Positions 37,871-50,281 are shown, numbered from the stretch's first letter. The stretch is 64,000 bases of DNA from Lethocerus indicus (GCA_019843655.1 JACDQD010000005.1:11683575-11747574), one strand, 5' to 3'. Made by a program: numbers and translations. Notes: a model not told the origin generated them from the sequence alone.

Positions 37871-40800
37871 TGTTCGGAGCATCGAGATAATTAATAGCGC
37901 TCATTAGCGTGGAAGCCGCATGATCTTTGGCGATGGCCCAGGTCTGGGAGTTATCTTATCGGGGAGGCGTTCAAAAGGAAAATTCAGTTTTAATTATTTT
38001 CTAAGAATTTTCAGGAGTTATTTGACTAACTGATAATGTTAAAGTGAACTGTATTAGAAGTATCTCATGTAATCGATTTTTTACTTTTCACGTTCTTTTT
38101 GTAAAAAGACACATTTTAATAAAATTTTACGTTTGTTACGAATATTATCCAATTAGGAATATATGTCTAATTTGATATAATATAAAAAGCAGAGTACGCA
38201 CTATCTTGTCTATTGCAGCCTCTCACGTTTAGTACAACTGCTAATTTTATTCCAAAATATAATGTCAAGTTGTGTTAAAGTTCATTGACGAACAATAAAG
38301 CAATAACTTCTTGGAGCCTTCACTTTCTTGGCCTATCGTTAATATCATTAATCCGAGGCAGGTATCCCGCCTTCTGGCATAAGCCCACCATTAACCGCGG
38401 CCGTCCATTTACATCGACGGGCTCCCCCGCCCGGAGTGTACATCACTCTTCTGTTTTGCATCGGTCCAGGCATCGTATGACAATGGTCGGGCGTATCACA
38501 ATGGGGCGGGCGGCTGGAGAGCTAAGCCTGTTATATTGTTAGTGGGGGATATCTCGAGGAGGCCTACCAGAGTTACGCGGGATGTCGCTACGCCGGGGAT
38601 TATAAACGCTACGCCCGTTACACCGTACAGTGAGTTATGGCCCCTGGCTCGGCTACAACCGACAAAATGGTTCAAACTTCCGCTAATGGAAACGGCACAA
38701 CTCTGACGAGGCAACTAAATCAAGCTAGAAGAAGAAATTCACAATGAATACTTCTATATGAATGCTTCGCAGATAGAGTTTGCACAACCTAACCGGTATT
38801 ATACTATACAAATACTAAACTTTAATCTGCATAATTATTGAGAGAATTTCGGGACAAATAAATATGTAACATTTTAAGACTGAAGTTTAATAATGAAATT
38901 TTGGGTACCCAAATTTGAGGATTTGACATTGTCGGAACAAATATCATAGTGTCTGAACGTACAAGGTGCAACATGATTCCTGTACAAGCGTATAAATGTA
39001 CAGTGAAGAGGCGCAAATCCCGGTAAACACCTGCCCGTTGACCAGGAAGCCGCGTGGGCTATCCCACTTCTTATCGGGTTTCCTCCTTCACGACCCGTCC
39101 GTCTTCTTCGATCCGTACCTCCCAACCGGCTATGACTAATCCGAAGCGATTTCCTATTCTGTCGGCTCTCACGATTCGTCCTTAACCTTCTTACTTGGTC
39201 AGAGAACAATGGGAGAAAAAAAGAGTATGTATAATAAGTTGCAATGTTGTTGGAGCTGGAGGAAGCGACGTCGGAGTTGTAGGTGGTGGTGGAGGAGGAG
39301 GACGCGATTGCATCACTCTTGCGGCTAGTAACGGAGGTATGCACCGACCAAACAGCGTTCCCATAAAACTGAATGATGTCATTCATTATGGTTCTAGCAT
39401 CCTTCTATTTCCCAATCGGTTTCACTAGAATTCCAGTGCGATCATTTCGCCTTTAATATAATTATTTTATTTACAGAATCGAGTGCGACTGAAGTCCGGC
39501 TGTGAATAACGCCGACGCAACGAGATTGAAAATTTTCCTATTGCCAGAAAGAGGAACTGTAACGTAAATAATATAAAACAAGTGCTTTCAGTTATAAGAC
39601 AAATATGAAGCAGAGGTTTAATAATATTTTTGTACCACAATGCTATCTATTGATTGGTATTTACCTGGATTGTCTTCGGGGAACTCATCAGGAAAAGGAG
39701 AACTTTAGAATTCCCTCTCAATTACTAAAAAAAACAGTAATTCGACTGTGGAAAGTAAAACCTGGACAAATCGTTCACTACCGATCTCCTTCTCAGGAAT
39801 TCGTAGTACATCCTCAGCTAGGAATTTTAAAACTTTTAGTTGTACAACAACTGCCGGATTTCAAAGCTTTAATCAAGCTTTTGAACTCTGAATTTAATGG
39901 CGGTATTTATCAAGATCCTACCATATCGTCAAAATATATTCCGCCGATCGTACATGCGGATTCTCAGAATGGCGTTCGTTAGCATCTCGATGCTATCTGT
40001 TGTAATGGTTCGTTTAACTTTGACAAGGAGCAGTGGGCAACAACACCGCGGTTACAGGAGAACCCTAAATGGGCTTAACCGACTGTAACGGGCCCGAATC
40101 TAGATAGCGATAATGTTGACACCGCGGGGGGACGGTCAACGCAGATGTCCCTGTCGAAATGTAAGCCTGTAAGGTCGGTTTTGTCAATGGGGGTGGTGTA
40201 CCGTCGACGTGAGGTTTGCAAACAATAATAATCGTCTCCAATTCAGATTTGTGCAGACCGTACAACGAATGTCGCCCCGGTATTGTTGCCGCCTGAACTG
40301 ACCACAATGGCGATCCCCTCCTGTAAGTTACAGTCTCCAGTGACAAGTCGGAAAGAATCTGGGAGACTCACAATGAAATTTATTCTGTTGCCCTTCCGAA
40401 GTAAAAACTACTTGATGTCTCAATTGTGTTGGGAATGGTGGACGAGTGTCAGGAAGGGGATTTATTCAATTTTATCGAATATTGAACATTTTCATACTTT
40501 TCCAGCAATGAACACACAAATTGGCCGATTATTGTGCGAACGAAATGACTGAAATTAAATAATAACGTTTTGATTTACAGTGTTGGCTTAAATTGGTCTC
40601 ATTTAACTATAGTTTGGAATCCAATTATTCCTTAATCAATATTTTCCTGGTCCGATCAATATTTATCCGATAACTACTTGCAACACTGACGCTTATCTTT
40701 TTATAGACACAGGCGAGATTGTTTTTTCGCTATATTGATTGAAGTAAAAAAACACTGCATTTTCACAGTTTCATCAGTTTTTTAAATTTGGTGACACGCT

Positions 40801-42218
40801 AAATGCGTGCCGGGTATTTTATAGTTAATATAATCGAAATATTAATTCTGAACCCTTTATTTGTAAAAACTGAAATACCTATTACATTATTTACACGCGT
40901 GGAATCGAGCCTATTAACCAGTATCGGAGAAAATATTTTGATTGCCCTTTAGAATGGATTTGAAACAAATGTTCTCTAGTTTCTTTGGCGGCCATAATGC
41001 CCAGCCGGGAATAGTGAATTCGGCGCGTTTGAAATATCGCTCAGAATATATTCCGCCGAACCACGAGATAAGGCAGGAACAACAACGTTTAAGCGACGGC
41101 CGTCGTGGGCTACGGTTAACGGCGGGCTAAATATTGCGAGTTAACGCCGGGTGACGCTGTTGACGTCGCCCGGCCTCTCCTCAGAGACCGAAAAATATTT
41201 TTATTGCAGATTCGAATCTTTTGAGTTAGAAAGAAAAAAACTCCGAAATAATATCCCGACGAAAAAGGCGATTCGTGTCTTCCCGCATGAAATAAGGTAT
41301 AAAACCTAGTGTGGAAAAAGAGAGAAAAAGAGAGTGGACTAGTCGGTATAGTTTGTGTGGTATGTGGTAACCGCTCGCCCCGGCCGTATAAAAGGTCGGT
41401 TTTTCGAGAATTCCCCCCGCCGCCGCCCCCCCGCATAGCTGGCCGTCGAAAATTATGAAGCCGTTCAATTCGTTTTGATGTGGACCTTTATCTGAGTCGG
41501 ACGATAACCGGATAAATATTGGTGACTGCCTTACGAAGTTTTCCTCATGCCCCTGCGACCTTTATAGCCGCTAATGGTCCCGGGATATGAGCCCTGTTCG
41601 GCCCCATGAAAGTGCCGGGGGACCAGCGGCGACGTCCCGACCCGGTGGGCCCTCCGACCGGAAGATTACCGTCCCGAATCTCATAAATTCGAAAGACCTC
41701 CCGTTACGCCGCCGGATTCTCAGGAAACGGGTTCTATTAGATAGCGTCGGAGCTATATTATTGTGCGTATTATCACCCGACTCGAGGGCCGTGGACAAGG
41801 CTGGATTTGACGCTTCGTCATCTCCAGTAGCCCGATGCTACGTTAGCGGAAGGATCAATTTATTGTTCGTTGTATTCATCAGTCGTGATTCCAAACTGCA
41901 GACATCTTAAAATAAAACGAATGAGGTAGATGGTGTTATTTTGAATGACTTAATACTGAAATATTTCTGACTAAATGAATTTTATAAGAGGCCGTCGGAC
42001 CCGTTCCCACGCTCTATCATCGAAGGCCCGAGGGGCTAGAGGTCGCGCTCTACATGTTTATTAGTTTCTTTTGCCTTTAGCAACCGCTTATCATTCGACC
42101 TGTTGGTTTAATGTCCTTGCTTTCATATTCTTATTCATTCGTCTAAACCCCCTCGTCTTGAGGCGGGCTCACCTTTTAATCATAAAACTGTCCGCACGTC
42201 TCGAACAAAATTAAATAA

Positions 42219-42341
42219 CCTCGAGCTTCCCTCGAGGTGACGTGACATGGTGGTGGTGGTGGTGGCGCTCCTACGTCACCCTAGTAAATGCTGCAGAACG
42301 CTTTTCCCATTTCTAGCGCCAGCTATGATTTCACTGGCGCT
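42219..42341. repeat. Three successive inverted repeats, one enclosing (TGG)6
   Basis: First: CCTCGAG (42219-42225) and CTCGAGG (42231-42237), loop CTTCC. Second: GGTGACGT (42236-42243) and ACGTCACC (42273-42280), perfect 8-bp arms enclosing the (TGG)6 repeat at 42248-42265. Third: AGCGCCAG (42315-42322) and CTGGCGCT (42334-42341), perfect 8-bp arms with an 11-base loop. The first and second overlap by two bases. Three perfect 7-8 bp stems within 123 bp is unusual for this window. GACGT cores in the second arm resemble bZIP half sites. Confidence 0.7.
42248..42265 (+). repeat. (TGG)6 trinucleotide repeat
   Basis: Six perfect TGG units, located in the loop of an 8-bp inverted repeat. The repeat end, GGTGGCGCTC, loosely resembles the CTCF core AGGTGGCGC. 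Confidence 0.95.
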
Positions 42342-44395
42342 CTTTTAAGCCTTACTCAATACTAATATAATTTGTGCTCACATTTAACACCGAAATATTT
42401 AATGCGTGGGAAAAGTAATCTGACGTTAATAATAATAAAATAGTATTTTTCATTAGTGATTGGGCGTATAACAATATAAATAGAATGTGAATTATTAACC
42501 GTATGAGCCATGAAAAATGAACCCCAACTTTAAAACTCTATATGTGATAAAAAAGTACTTTTTTTACATGATATGATAATAATAATATTTGTGTGAAAAA
42601 AGGAAAATATTTGTATTCCAGAACAACTTTTTTTAACTGCATTAATCCTCTCTACAGGGAAACATTTGAACAAATCCCTGAACTAAACTCAAATATGATT
42701 TATTTCAAAAGTATCTCAAACACGGCAATAAACCTAGATTTTTAATGTTCCGCGATGTGTTTTTTAATGACTGTATAAAAGTAATTTCCACTTTTCGTCC
42801 ATTATTCATCCCACCGATTTTACCACTGAGTACATACAATGGTCAGAACTGAGTGACATTTATTATAAGTTCTCTTTCTGGCTTAGTGTCATAACTGATT
42901 TATATTGCAGAACGGGAATATGTCTCCTGCGGATAAAATTAATGCACCGAACGGAGCACTAATGACGTTGGCTAAAAAGCGGAAGACACGCCAGTCCTTG
43001 ACCACGCTACATGTGCTCAACAGACTAACAAAAATGTTCTACATAACATGAGGATCTAGTCCCTACATGGTTTTATGAAATGGTCAATTTCTGATCTGTA
43101 TTTTCCTACTGCTAATATCTCATATTTTATTGTTTCGTTGAACTCAGTAAAATAGTGCAAGTGTAATAATTGTTAAATTTAAAGTAAAATTTAATTTACA
43201 CTAATTGAAAGAAAAAGTAGAAAAATCTAATATTAAATTAAGCATTTCATGAGACACATTGGAATAAGAAATCTTTTTGTTGTTCAACTAGATTAGACTG
43301 TAATGGCAGAAGATTAGGAGATGGCGAATATAGTGGGGGCAATTATTACTCGGTTATTACAGGGGCCTGTAATCGTCACAGATTATAAATGTTCGGGAGG
43401 CCGCCATTACAATAACAAATCTGGTCGTGGTTTGTGATGGGGGGGTAGGGCTGTCCGCCGCGATAATATCACCAGATACCGGTCTGGTTCGACTATACGA
43501 GGTTTAAAGCGGTCGGGAATGACACGAGGATGTAGTGGAAATGGGATGATGTTTCCATTAAATGAAGATCATGGAGGTTGCAGGGGCCGGCGCCCATCAT
43601 GACCGGGGCCGGGGGCTTCACGCTCGGCTTTAATAGCTCCGTCGCTGTTTTGAGCATGCGTTGTGGGATGACAATGACGGTGGGATTAACGCTGTGCTCT
43701 TTTGCATCGCATTCCCGAATGGCCGTCATGCACAAGAACTGAAGAAGATTTTACAGCCTAATCCTTGAGATGACAGAGCATCCGCGTTGATGGAAATACC
43801 TCACAACTCCAGGAATTGGACCAAGTTACTGACGCTAGTGAAAATCTAACCAACTTTAAGCTAGAAAATCGCGATAATGTTTATGTCGATGTATTGTTGT
43901 ATCAAGTATTTATTCGCTGTGATTTCTTTTATTCAAATATCGTCGAATATAATCAATAAAGGGACAGATAGATCCCTTAGAAAACTTTAATTTCTTCGAC
44001 CGAGTGGGTATTATATTCCGAATCCGCGTGAAACCCCTTAATTTCTGTATTCCATTTTTATACATTAATTTATACAGCTATGAATGATCTGTTTCTGACA
44101 AAATCGTCGCATACACAATTTTGAGATACCCGGGATTCCTCCGGAACGGTGTACAGAGGCATTTAACTTTGTAATATATCGTTTCTTGTTTATGTATACC
44201 GGTGTACTTTTCTCACGGGGCTGGCGACGCTTGATTTACGCGCCGTGTCGCGCCAAACTAGAATGTGTCCGTCGCAGTCCTACAAGAGCGGGGAGACCGC
44301 CCTCCCCCTTAGGCCGCCAAAAAAGAAGTTGAGTGGCCGCTCTTAGGCTGACTCTTAAACCGGGTTTAAATATCCAACCTGACCGTGTTCCGCAT

Positions 44396-44629
44396 TGATT
44401 TATGCCCGGCTCTAAGGTTTACCCGCGGAGGAAATTTGCATTTTCTGCTCCGGGGATGGGGGCAGCGTTATCTCTCCGAGGTGATAAATCTAAGATGAGG
44501 GAAATTTAGCGCGAGGCTTTGTCCCCGCCGCCACGACCCCTCCACCCCTCCCTCGCCTTACGATTTATGGCCGATCTAGGCCGATTAGTAGCGAAATTTT
44601 TTCTCGATCGGGATCCGGGCCATAAATCA
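44396..44629. promoter_or_regulatory. Cluster of PBC-Hox-type and octamer sites (putative enhancer)
   Basis: TGATTTATGCC starts at 44396 on the + strand. ATTTGCAT, an exact POU octamer, is at 44434-44441. CGATTTATGGCC starts at 44561, one base off the PBC-Hox consensus. ATAAATCA at 44622-44629 reads TGATTTATGGCC on the minus strand. A related GATAAATC lies near 44483. All are in one GC-rich island of about 450 bp, so AT-rich composition does not explain them. TGATTTATGG-type words are bound in vitro by PBC proteins with posterior Hox partners. Enhancer activity is inference. Confidence 0.4.
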
Positions 44630-45144
44630 CGAAATCAAATAGAATTGAATTTGTTTCCAAATTCTGAGGCACAGAGGTGTTACTACATTCTTCTCATACC
44701 ATAATTGAGATGTCTGGTACTAAAAATTCTGGAAAAGATTTTCTCACAATAATGGTGTATATTTATTTGTGTTTCATGAAGTGGATGACAAAAAGAAAAT
44801 GTATGCGACAATTTCGTTTGTCCCGAGAAGAAATCAAGTGAAAAACCCCATCCGGTTGACGGAGTGGTGGAATGAGTAAATTGCACTCTGGAATGAGTTT
44901 CACCTCGGCTAATATCTGCATCTCGTAAAAAGGTACTGGCAGTAATATTTAGTCGTTAATATTCATGCGTTTAATGCCTGAGCGGTCGCAATATAAGCAC
45001 CAACTTCAGACGAGTCCGTTCTACGTATTTTAGTACTTCATTTATTCGCTTGATAGGAACGATTCGAATCGCTCCCTCTTACCGTTTTTTGCTTGTAATG
45101 TTTACACGTTCAACTTTCGAATGTCTCGAACTCCCAGTCCCGCT

Positions 45145-45177
45145 TATATAAGGGGCGGTACGTCGGTGATCCATTTC
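45145..45177 (+). promoter_or_regulatory. TATA box plus initiator candidate
   Basis: TATATAAG begins at 45145 in a GC-rich setting. CCATTTC around A45173 fits the initiator pattern YYANWYY. The 28-bp distance between the first T of the TATA box and that A matches the normal TATA-to-start spacing. No coding frame follows closely; the first notable element downstream is a hairpin at 45195. The CTTATATAAG core is also a 10-bp palindrome, so an alternative reading is a CArG/MEF2-like site. Confidence 0.3.
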
Positions 45178-45194
45178 AAAACCCACTACCTGTC

Positions 45195-45248
45195 CTAAGG
45201 TGCTGTACTCGCTGGTACCAGTACAGTATTTTAGTGCTCCGACACTAA
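45195..45248 (+). repeat. 15-bp hairpin followed by a second stem
   Basis: The arm at 45195-45209 pairs over 15 continuous positions with 45220-45234: eleven Watson-Crick and four G-T pairs, loop of 10 bases. The inner seven pairs are CTGTACT with AGTACAG. TTAGTG (45231-45236) can alternatively pair with CACTAA (45243-45248), using the base of the first stem. It begins about 22 nt after the predicted start at 45173. It is shorter than a typical microRNA precursor. With G-T pairs allowed in one direction, RNA from the + strand folds differently from the other strand. Confidence 0.5.
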
Positions 45249-45859
45249 TTCCGCTTCCATTTAAACGTAAGGGTTTTCACTTCGCAAACAAAAAACTGAC
45301 GGGGATATAGTAACGAGCGCAATAAATAACTAATTGGATACGTTTTTACGCGCTCTTACTGCCCGGTTTACAGGCCGGGTCGCACCGATGATGCGTTTGC
45401 GACTTTGAATTAGCATAAGAACATATCGAGGTATACGGGGATAACGGTCTTTCCGCTGACGTCCTTTGCCTCCTTTCCTTTTCTGGGCCTTAAAAATGAG
45501 ATGGAAAGATGAACAAAAAATTAATAATCGAAAACTAAACGGTTGGCCTGTGCGGAGTCATCGTTTTAAAGTTGATTTAAAGGGCTTTCGGCCTTTCTCA
45601 CTTCTTTAGCTTACATTTATACTGTCTGACATTTTTCGCTAGAACAGAACAAAAAAATACCTACGCGCTTATATAATTTAAACGGAATTTTTAAACGATT
45701 TGTTAGGTATACAAGTAATTGATTACGTTAGACGTCACGTTTGCGCTGCATTTCACTATTTTAAATAACGTTCATATATCAGCGGCGTGATCGGAATTTT
45801 CTCGCTTACAATCACACTTCATGCATGAATATTATCCGGTGTCATTAGAATTTCTTCAG

Positions 45860-45881
45860 AAATTACTGTCTTCAGTAATTT
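45860..45881. repeat. Hairpin, 9-bp stem
   Basis: AAATTACTG (45860-45868) pairs perfectly with CAGTAATTT (45873-45881) over TCTT. The flanks also repeat TCTTCAG directly. AT-rich surroundings. Confidence 0.6.
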
Positions 45882-46656
45882 TTGACGCATCAACATTCTA
45901 TTTCATCTCAATTCAATGTTGTTTCCATCTGGATACAGTCAACAACATCTTATCGAACCTCTTAAAGAATCCACTCTAATTTGGAATATCACCATTCTTG
46001 CCATCGAAACGTCGTCGTTCGTGTTCCAGTCTTGAATGGAACCCTTTGTTATTTGTAGTATTTTTTAGACGTAGCTCATCAATTGGTTCACAGTTGTGGG
46101 ACCACCCGGTCCTCGCTCGGCGGCCTGGAGGCCTTACAAATTAGTTTGCACTCGGCGTTAGCGTTCTACTTTTGTTTGCCCAACTAAATAACTGCTCGAG
46201 GAGGAACGAGCCGACTGTGGAATTCGGAGAAAACACATCGTCGGTCCTACTTCGTCAACTCCGGAAAGGTGGGTTATAAGCCATTCAACGTAGTGTTCAT
46301 CCTAAATAATGCGTTCATATCCTTATTGATTGGACTCGAGTTTAGAGGCAAATTTATTTTTTGCACGTGAAAATAATAGGTTTCGGGTAATGCGGTTACG
46401 GGTCGGAACGTAAATCTTCTAGTAGAAAAAAAAACTGTGTAATTGCCGTCTGGACCTTATAATCTGATGTGGCGACACTTGTTTGAAACGCGTTGAAAAC
46501 CTATACTCTCCGTTATATAATAAGATATATGTAATTTGTAAGTCCAACGGTGGGGGGATTCGACGACAACTCTTTAAATTCCGCGTCCCCGTTCTCATGG
46601 TCATCACCGTTAATCGGGGTGTAGGAGGGATAGTGACTGTAGGAGCGATGGGGCAC

Positions 46657-46676
46657 TGTTGTTGTTGTTGTTGTTG
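46657..46676 (+). repeat. (TGT)6 trinucleotide repeat
   Basis: Six perfect TGT units plus two bases, followed by a G-rich run. The Cys-run frame on one strand and Thr-run frame on the other are translations of the repeat. Confidence 0.95.
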
Positions 46677-46919
46677 GCGGGAGAGGGGGTCCGCTCATGA
46701 AGCCCCCCCCTGATGGGCGGCGAGCCGCTCTGTAATCATCACCCCGCCCCCAAACGCGTTAATTAACCGCCACCACTTCCCTCGGGATACGCCTAGCGGG
46801 CTTTCCCACAGGACCCGACCAGGCCCGCCCGGCATCGCCCCTTATCTGGGACAGTTTCTGTATCAGATATTACACAAGTTTTTCCAAACAAGTTGGTGTG
46901 CAGCTTCAAAAAATAAGCT

Positions 46920-46937
46920 TAATTACGTACGTAATTA
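46920..46937. repeat. 18-bp perfect palindrome with two TAATTA sites
   Basis: TAATTACGTACGTAATTA equals its own reverse complement. It places two homeodomain core hexamers, TAATTA, 6 bp apart around CGTACG. The sequence following (46938-47000) is purine-rich with two near-copies of AGAAAAGAATT. Confidence 0.7.
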
Positions 46938-47383
46938 GAGAAAGAAATTGAGACAATTTAGAAAAGAATTAGAGAAAAGAATTTGAAAGATGGTGCAAAA
47001 GAATTTTAGTGCAGTATTTCTTGTACCATCATCTCTTTTTAGAGTCATTATACCTAATTCTAATAGAATAAAAAATATAAGATACATATTTAATGTTAAT
47101 GCAGTTATTTATTAGACTCGCTAAAATATCAATCCAATAAAAGTGCATCAATTTGTAACTGTTTCCTTATTATTTCCGTACGTCAGGAATACTTTTATTT
47201 CAATATTATTTTTATCCAATTATTTCCGATAAAGACTAACGGTCTGATATGTCCCACGGACTGGGATTCGGTGCAATATATCATGGTCGGTCTAAATGTG
47301 TGTAAATGGTTGTTTTCCTCTCCTTCTTAATAGCTCTCGTTAATACGTTGGCTCGTGCGGACGATAAAATATTTTGATGTAGT

Positions 47384-47415
47384 GGGGGCCTTCGGGGTCC
47401 GCCCGGGGGCCCGGG
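47384..47415 (+). other. Potential G-quadruplex
   Basis: Four G runs of 5, 4, 5 and 3 with loops of 5, 7 and 3 bases fit the canonical quadruplex pattern. It overlaps the palindromic pair of CCCGGG at 47403-47416. Confidence 0.5.
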
Positions 47416-50281
47416 CATCTTACTCCGGGCCGGACAATAGTGCGCCGGCTGAATAATGGACGCGATTTATTTAAATAAACTCGGAGTTGGCGGCCTTGCG
47501 GGATGGCGGGGTATGCGGTGGGACGGGGGTATAGTTCATTGTGTCTGTTGGCTGCCCCGGGCCAACCGCTTCTTTTAAATCGCACCTGATCCCCCCGGCC
47601 TTACTGGCTGAGTTTTCACCGGCCTAATGGACAACATCACACTTAGGGCCGACAACTCTGTCGGCTTTGACCGCCGTTATTAACTATCCAGCGGCCAAAC
47701 AGGCACTCTCTCCAGTCAGATTCGTACACTCCAGAACTTATCGCCTAGAATAGTCGACGATGTCGAATATTCTTTATAGTACTGACTTTGTCGGCGTTAG
47801 GAAGTGAATATCGCATTAAAGTTTTTTTCATATCCTAATGTTGGTAGACTACATCCAGTAATGCTCCAGTAGAGAAGAACCCTTTCTACTGAAACACGCT
47901 CTAGAATTCATCAAAATTACGGAAAGTTAGAGTTTTTCCCTATAATAGATAGTAATAAATTGGATTTTTACTTATCAAATATAATATAGTGATGTTTTCA
48001 AGGTGCCGAAAAGTGTATAATACAAAAATAAATAGTCCATTCGTATTGAACTATAAGATTGCTCATTCCGGTCTCCGTCAAAGGCACCACAATTTTATAT
48101 ATATCGTGCTCTCATCCGTCCACGCACCCGATTTCGATCTGTGGGCGACATTGGTTTCATAACGAGGCCATTATCGATGGCGATTCAATCCGCTACAAGA
48201 AGAGTGGTCACGTTACGCTGTTCTACATTTACGAACGCGACCTGTCAGGTGAGTCTTGACATTATAATCGGTCACGACCCGTTCACCTTACACGTAGCTC
48301 CCCAAGTGCCGACGAATACGTTGGGCTCGAGGCTCGCCGAGTTTTTTCTTTTTTTCTTTTTAAATGGCCGAAGATCATCTTCGTTGTTCGACCGTTTTTC
48401 GGTCGCGGGAATATTAAGTTGGGAGAATTTCGCCGAATTTCCGGGTCGGGAGCGTCGGTCCCGTGCTGGGTAGGAGTTGGGGCGCTCGGCCGCCACTGTT
48501 TGTCAAACACTACAAACCAATTACACACCGGAGCCGACCCCAATATTTGCCCGATAGGCTGGCCCCGTCCTCGGGGTTCGAGGGCCGGCGGCGGCCAAAC
48601 GGCGAAGGCAAACACCCGCCACCAAACTCCTCGGCCCGCTGCGGTCACAAAACGCGTGGAATAAATAGACACTTCATTAGCGGAGGGCTCGACCGCTCGG
48701 AGGAGCTCAAAGAACCGAGCTCAAACGGAACCGAACAATTGTGCGGCCGAAATAATATTTCAAATAACCAATTGGTTGATCGGAATTGAAATTTTTCTTT
48801 TGAAAGAAGGATGCTAAGATATTAAAGTTTAAAATAATTATTAAGGTGCCAACAAAGATTCGACAAACGCAAGATGTTCTATTAGTGTATGCTATTTGCG
48901 ACTGAACATCCAGCTTTTCTGGAGTAAAGAAAAATGTATTCTTGTATACAGCTTAGTTACTACATACAATAAAAGTAGCGGCTAAATTTATATTTAAAAA
49001 TCCTTTATTGCCTGGGCTTAGGCCAGGTTTTGCTTAAGGGCCAGACGAATAAATTGACCCAAATTTCCATCCCAATACAAAAATGTCCTATGTTGCCACA
49101 ATTTTAGATAGTCAGGGCAGGATAGAAAATTTGTCGGCTACTATGAACCATCCTGTCAGCATTAATTAATAGTAATTTGATCGAATTTAATAGATCAACG
49201 ATTTAATTGATGGAAGTTATTTAATGGGGCGGAATTATATTTTGTAGCGTTTTTTGTTTTGGCATTGACTGGTAATTCCTTCTATTTAATGTGATAGCCA
49301 TTATCGAGGCTACCCCGCCGCTGCCCGGGGCCGGCAGATGTTCTTTTATTGAAGAATCGTGGCACTCCCATTTCGGACACAAATCGTCCATTATATCGTA
49401 GAGCGGGCGACCGCCGATACATATTAACCCTTGGTTAACCCTTAGTGACTCAATGAAAGAAACTGTCACGCTCACGTTTTCTCTATCTCTCTCGCTCTTC
49501 TCGTCTCTCAAATTTCTATGGCTCAATTATAGAAATGGATGACTGACTTCCCAATTGCGCAACTCCCCTCGGGTGGGAGTCCGTTCCGCGACCGGACCCA
49601 TTAGCCTTCTTGATACGAGCTTCGAGAGATTTTAACGTCGGAGTTCAACGGCCACCAGGTACCTCCACTAGGTCCTTGACACAATCCCCCTTCTTTCTGG
49701 GATTCTTACTACTTTCTATAAATCTATTGCACTGTCGCGAATCTCCTTCAGATTTATTTTCCCATTATATCAATCGGAGAACTTTTCCGATGGCGATCAA
49801 CCTGCACACTGGATTGCATATTATACAGAAAATATAGAGACAATTTCAAATTTTCAAATATATAGTTATCATATTCAGTTGTATAGCAAAATTAGATATC
49901 TGTCTCTGAGGAAGATATATAGCACATGGCACCCAGAAGAGTTTCAGCTAAAAAGAAAAAAACGAACTGCCATACTCATTACTAGCCAGTACAAAGGGTA
50001 TTCAGTATGACTGTATCACTGGGTGATATGTGACAGTGTTATTATCAAATTATTTCGTCCAGATCAGTACTATAGGAAACATTTTCAATTTACGTTGTCC
50101 TTATGCCGGGATTTGATACTAACCGCACCCTACGAGATGATTAAACGCACATAATCAAAGCAGATAATTTACTCGGTTTTCGAATGAATTCATGTACCAC
50201 CCGAAACAGAGTTCACAACTTCGCCGTTCAGAGATGGAAAACGCTGACGCGATTTCCTCGCAAAGTTTATGGTTCAACTCT

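Larger units (their letters stand above)
34321..38330. other. Purine/pyrimidine tracts and AT-rich DNA
   Basis: Purine-rich DNA on the + strand runs through 34427-34486 and 34669-34780, then pyrimidine-rich DNA at 34869-34960. A similar order recurs at 37684-37740 (purine) and 37811-37870 (pyrimidine). GC-rich islands lie near 35040-35100, 36480-36760 and 37140-37430. AT-rich DNA at 35430-36470, 36780-37130, 37440-37680 and 37970-38330 shows no gene. The frames at 35150-35428 and 36478-36774 are open for 92 and 98 codons but match no family I recognise. Confidence 0.6.
38331..42360. other. Non-coding mosaic ending in a structured island
   Basis: GC-rich islands lie near 38330-38700, 39010-39180, 40090-40350, 41090-41840 and 42000-42360. 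AT-rich DNA is at 38710-39000, 39420-40080, 40550-41000 and 41900-41990. The 39605-39982 stretch stays open for 125 codons on the + strand in AT-rich DNA; I recognise no domain, so I do not call a gene. A plausible splice-acceptor-like TTACAG lies at 39471-39476 without a convincing exon after it. A (GGT)(GGA) tract lies near 39283-39302. The right end holds three inverted repeats. Confidence 0.55.
42361..46300. other. Non-coding mosaic with candidate enhancer and promoter
   Basis: 42361-43310 is a long AT-rich stretch with no visible gene; it holds TGATTTAT at 42696-42703 and 42896-42903. GC-rich islands lie near 43320-43740, 44200-44700, 45000-45600 and 46080-46300. AT-rich DNA fills 43750-44190, 44700-44990 and 45600-46070. 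The 44.2-44.7 kb island holds the Hox/POU-type site cluster, and the 45.1-45.25 kb part holds a TATA/initiator pair with hairpins. A further 9-bp hairpin is at 45860-45881. No credible frame of any length is present. Confidence 0.6.

Noticed and set aside
39471..39476. Splice-acceptor-like TTACAG after a pyrimidine-rich stretch
   Set aside because: All three downstream frames stop within a few codons to a few tens of codons and no donor or recognisable exon follows.
2172..44441. Enrichment of POU octamers (2172, 5841, 14385, 18954, 27659, 44434)
   Set aside because: Six copies is close to a rough chance estimate of about four; only the copies in GC islands deserve attention.
45195..45234. 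MicroRNA precursor
   Set aside because: The stem is 15 positions with no convincing extension, too short for a normal precursor, and I recognise no known microRNA seed. I also looked for mir-10, iab-4, let-7, mir-124 and bantam-type sequences across the window and saw none.
48272..48789. Five overlapping frames of 74-129 codons
   Set aside because: Frames open on both strands in the same GC-rich island reflect low stop-codon frequency, not coding; none matches a known family.
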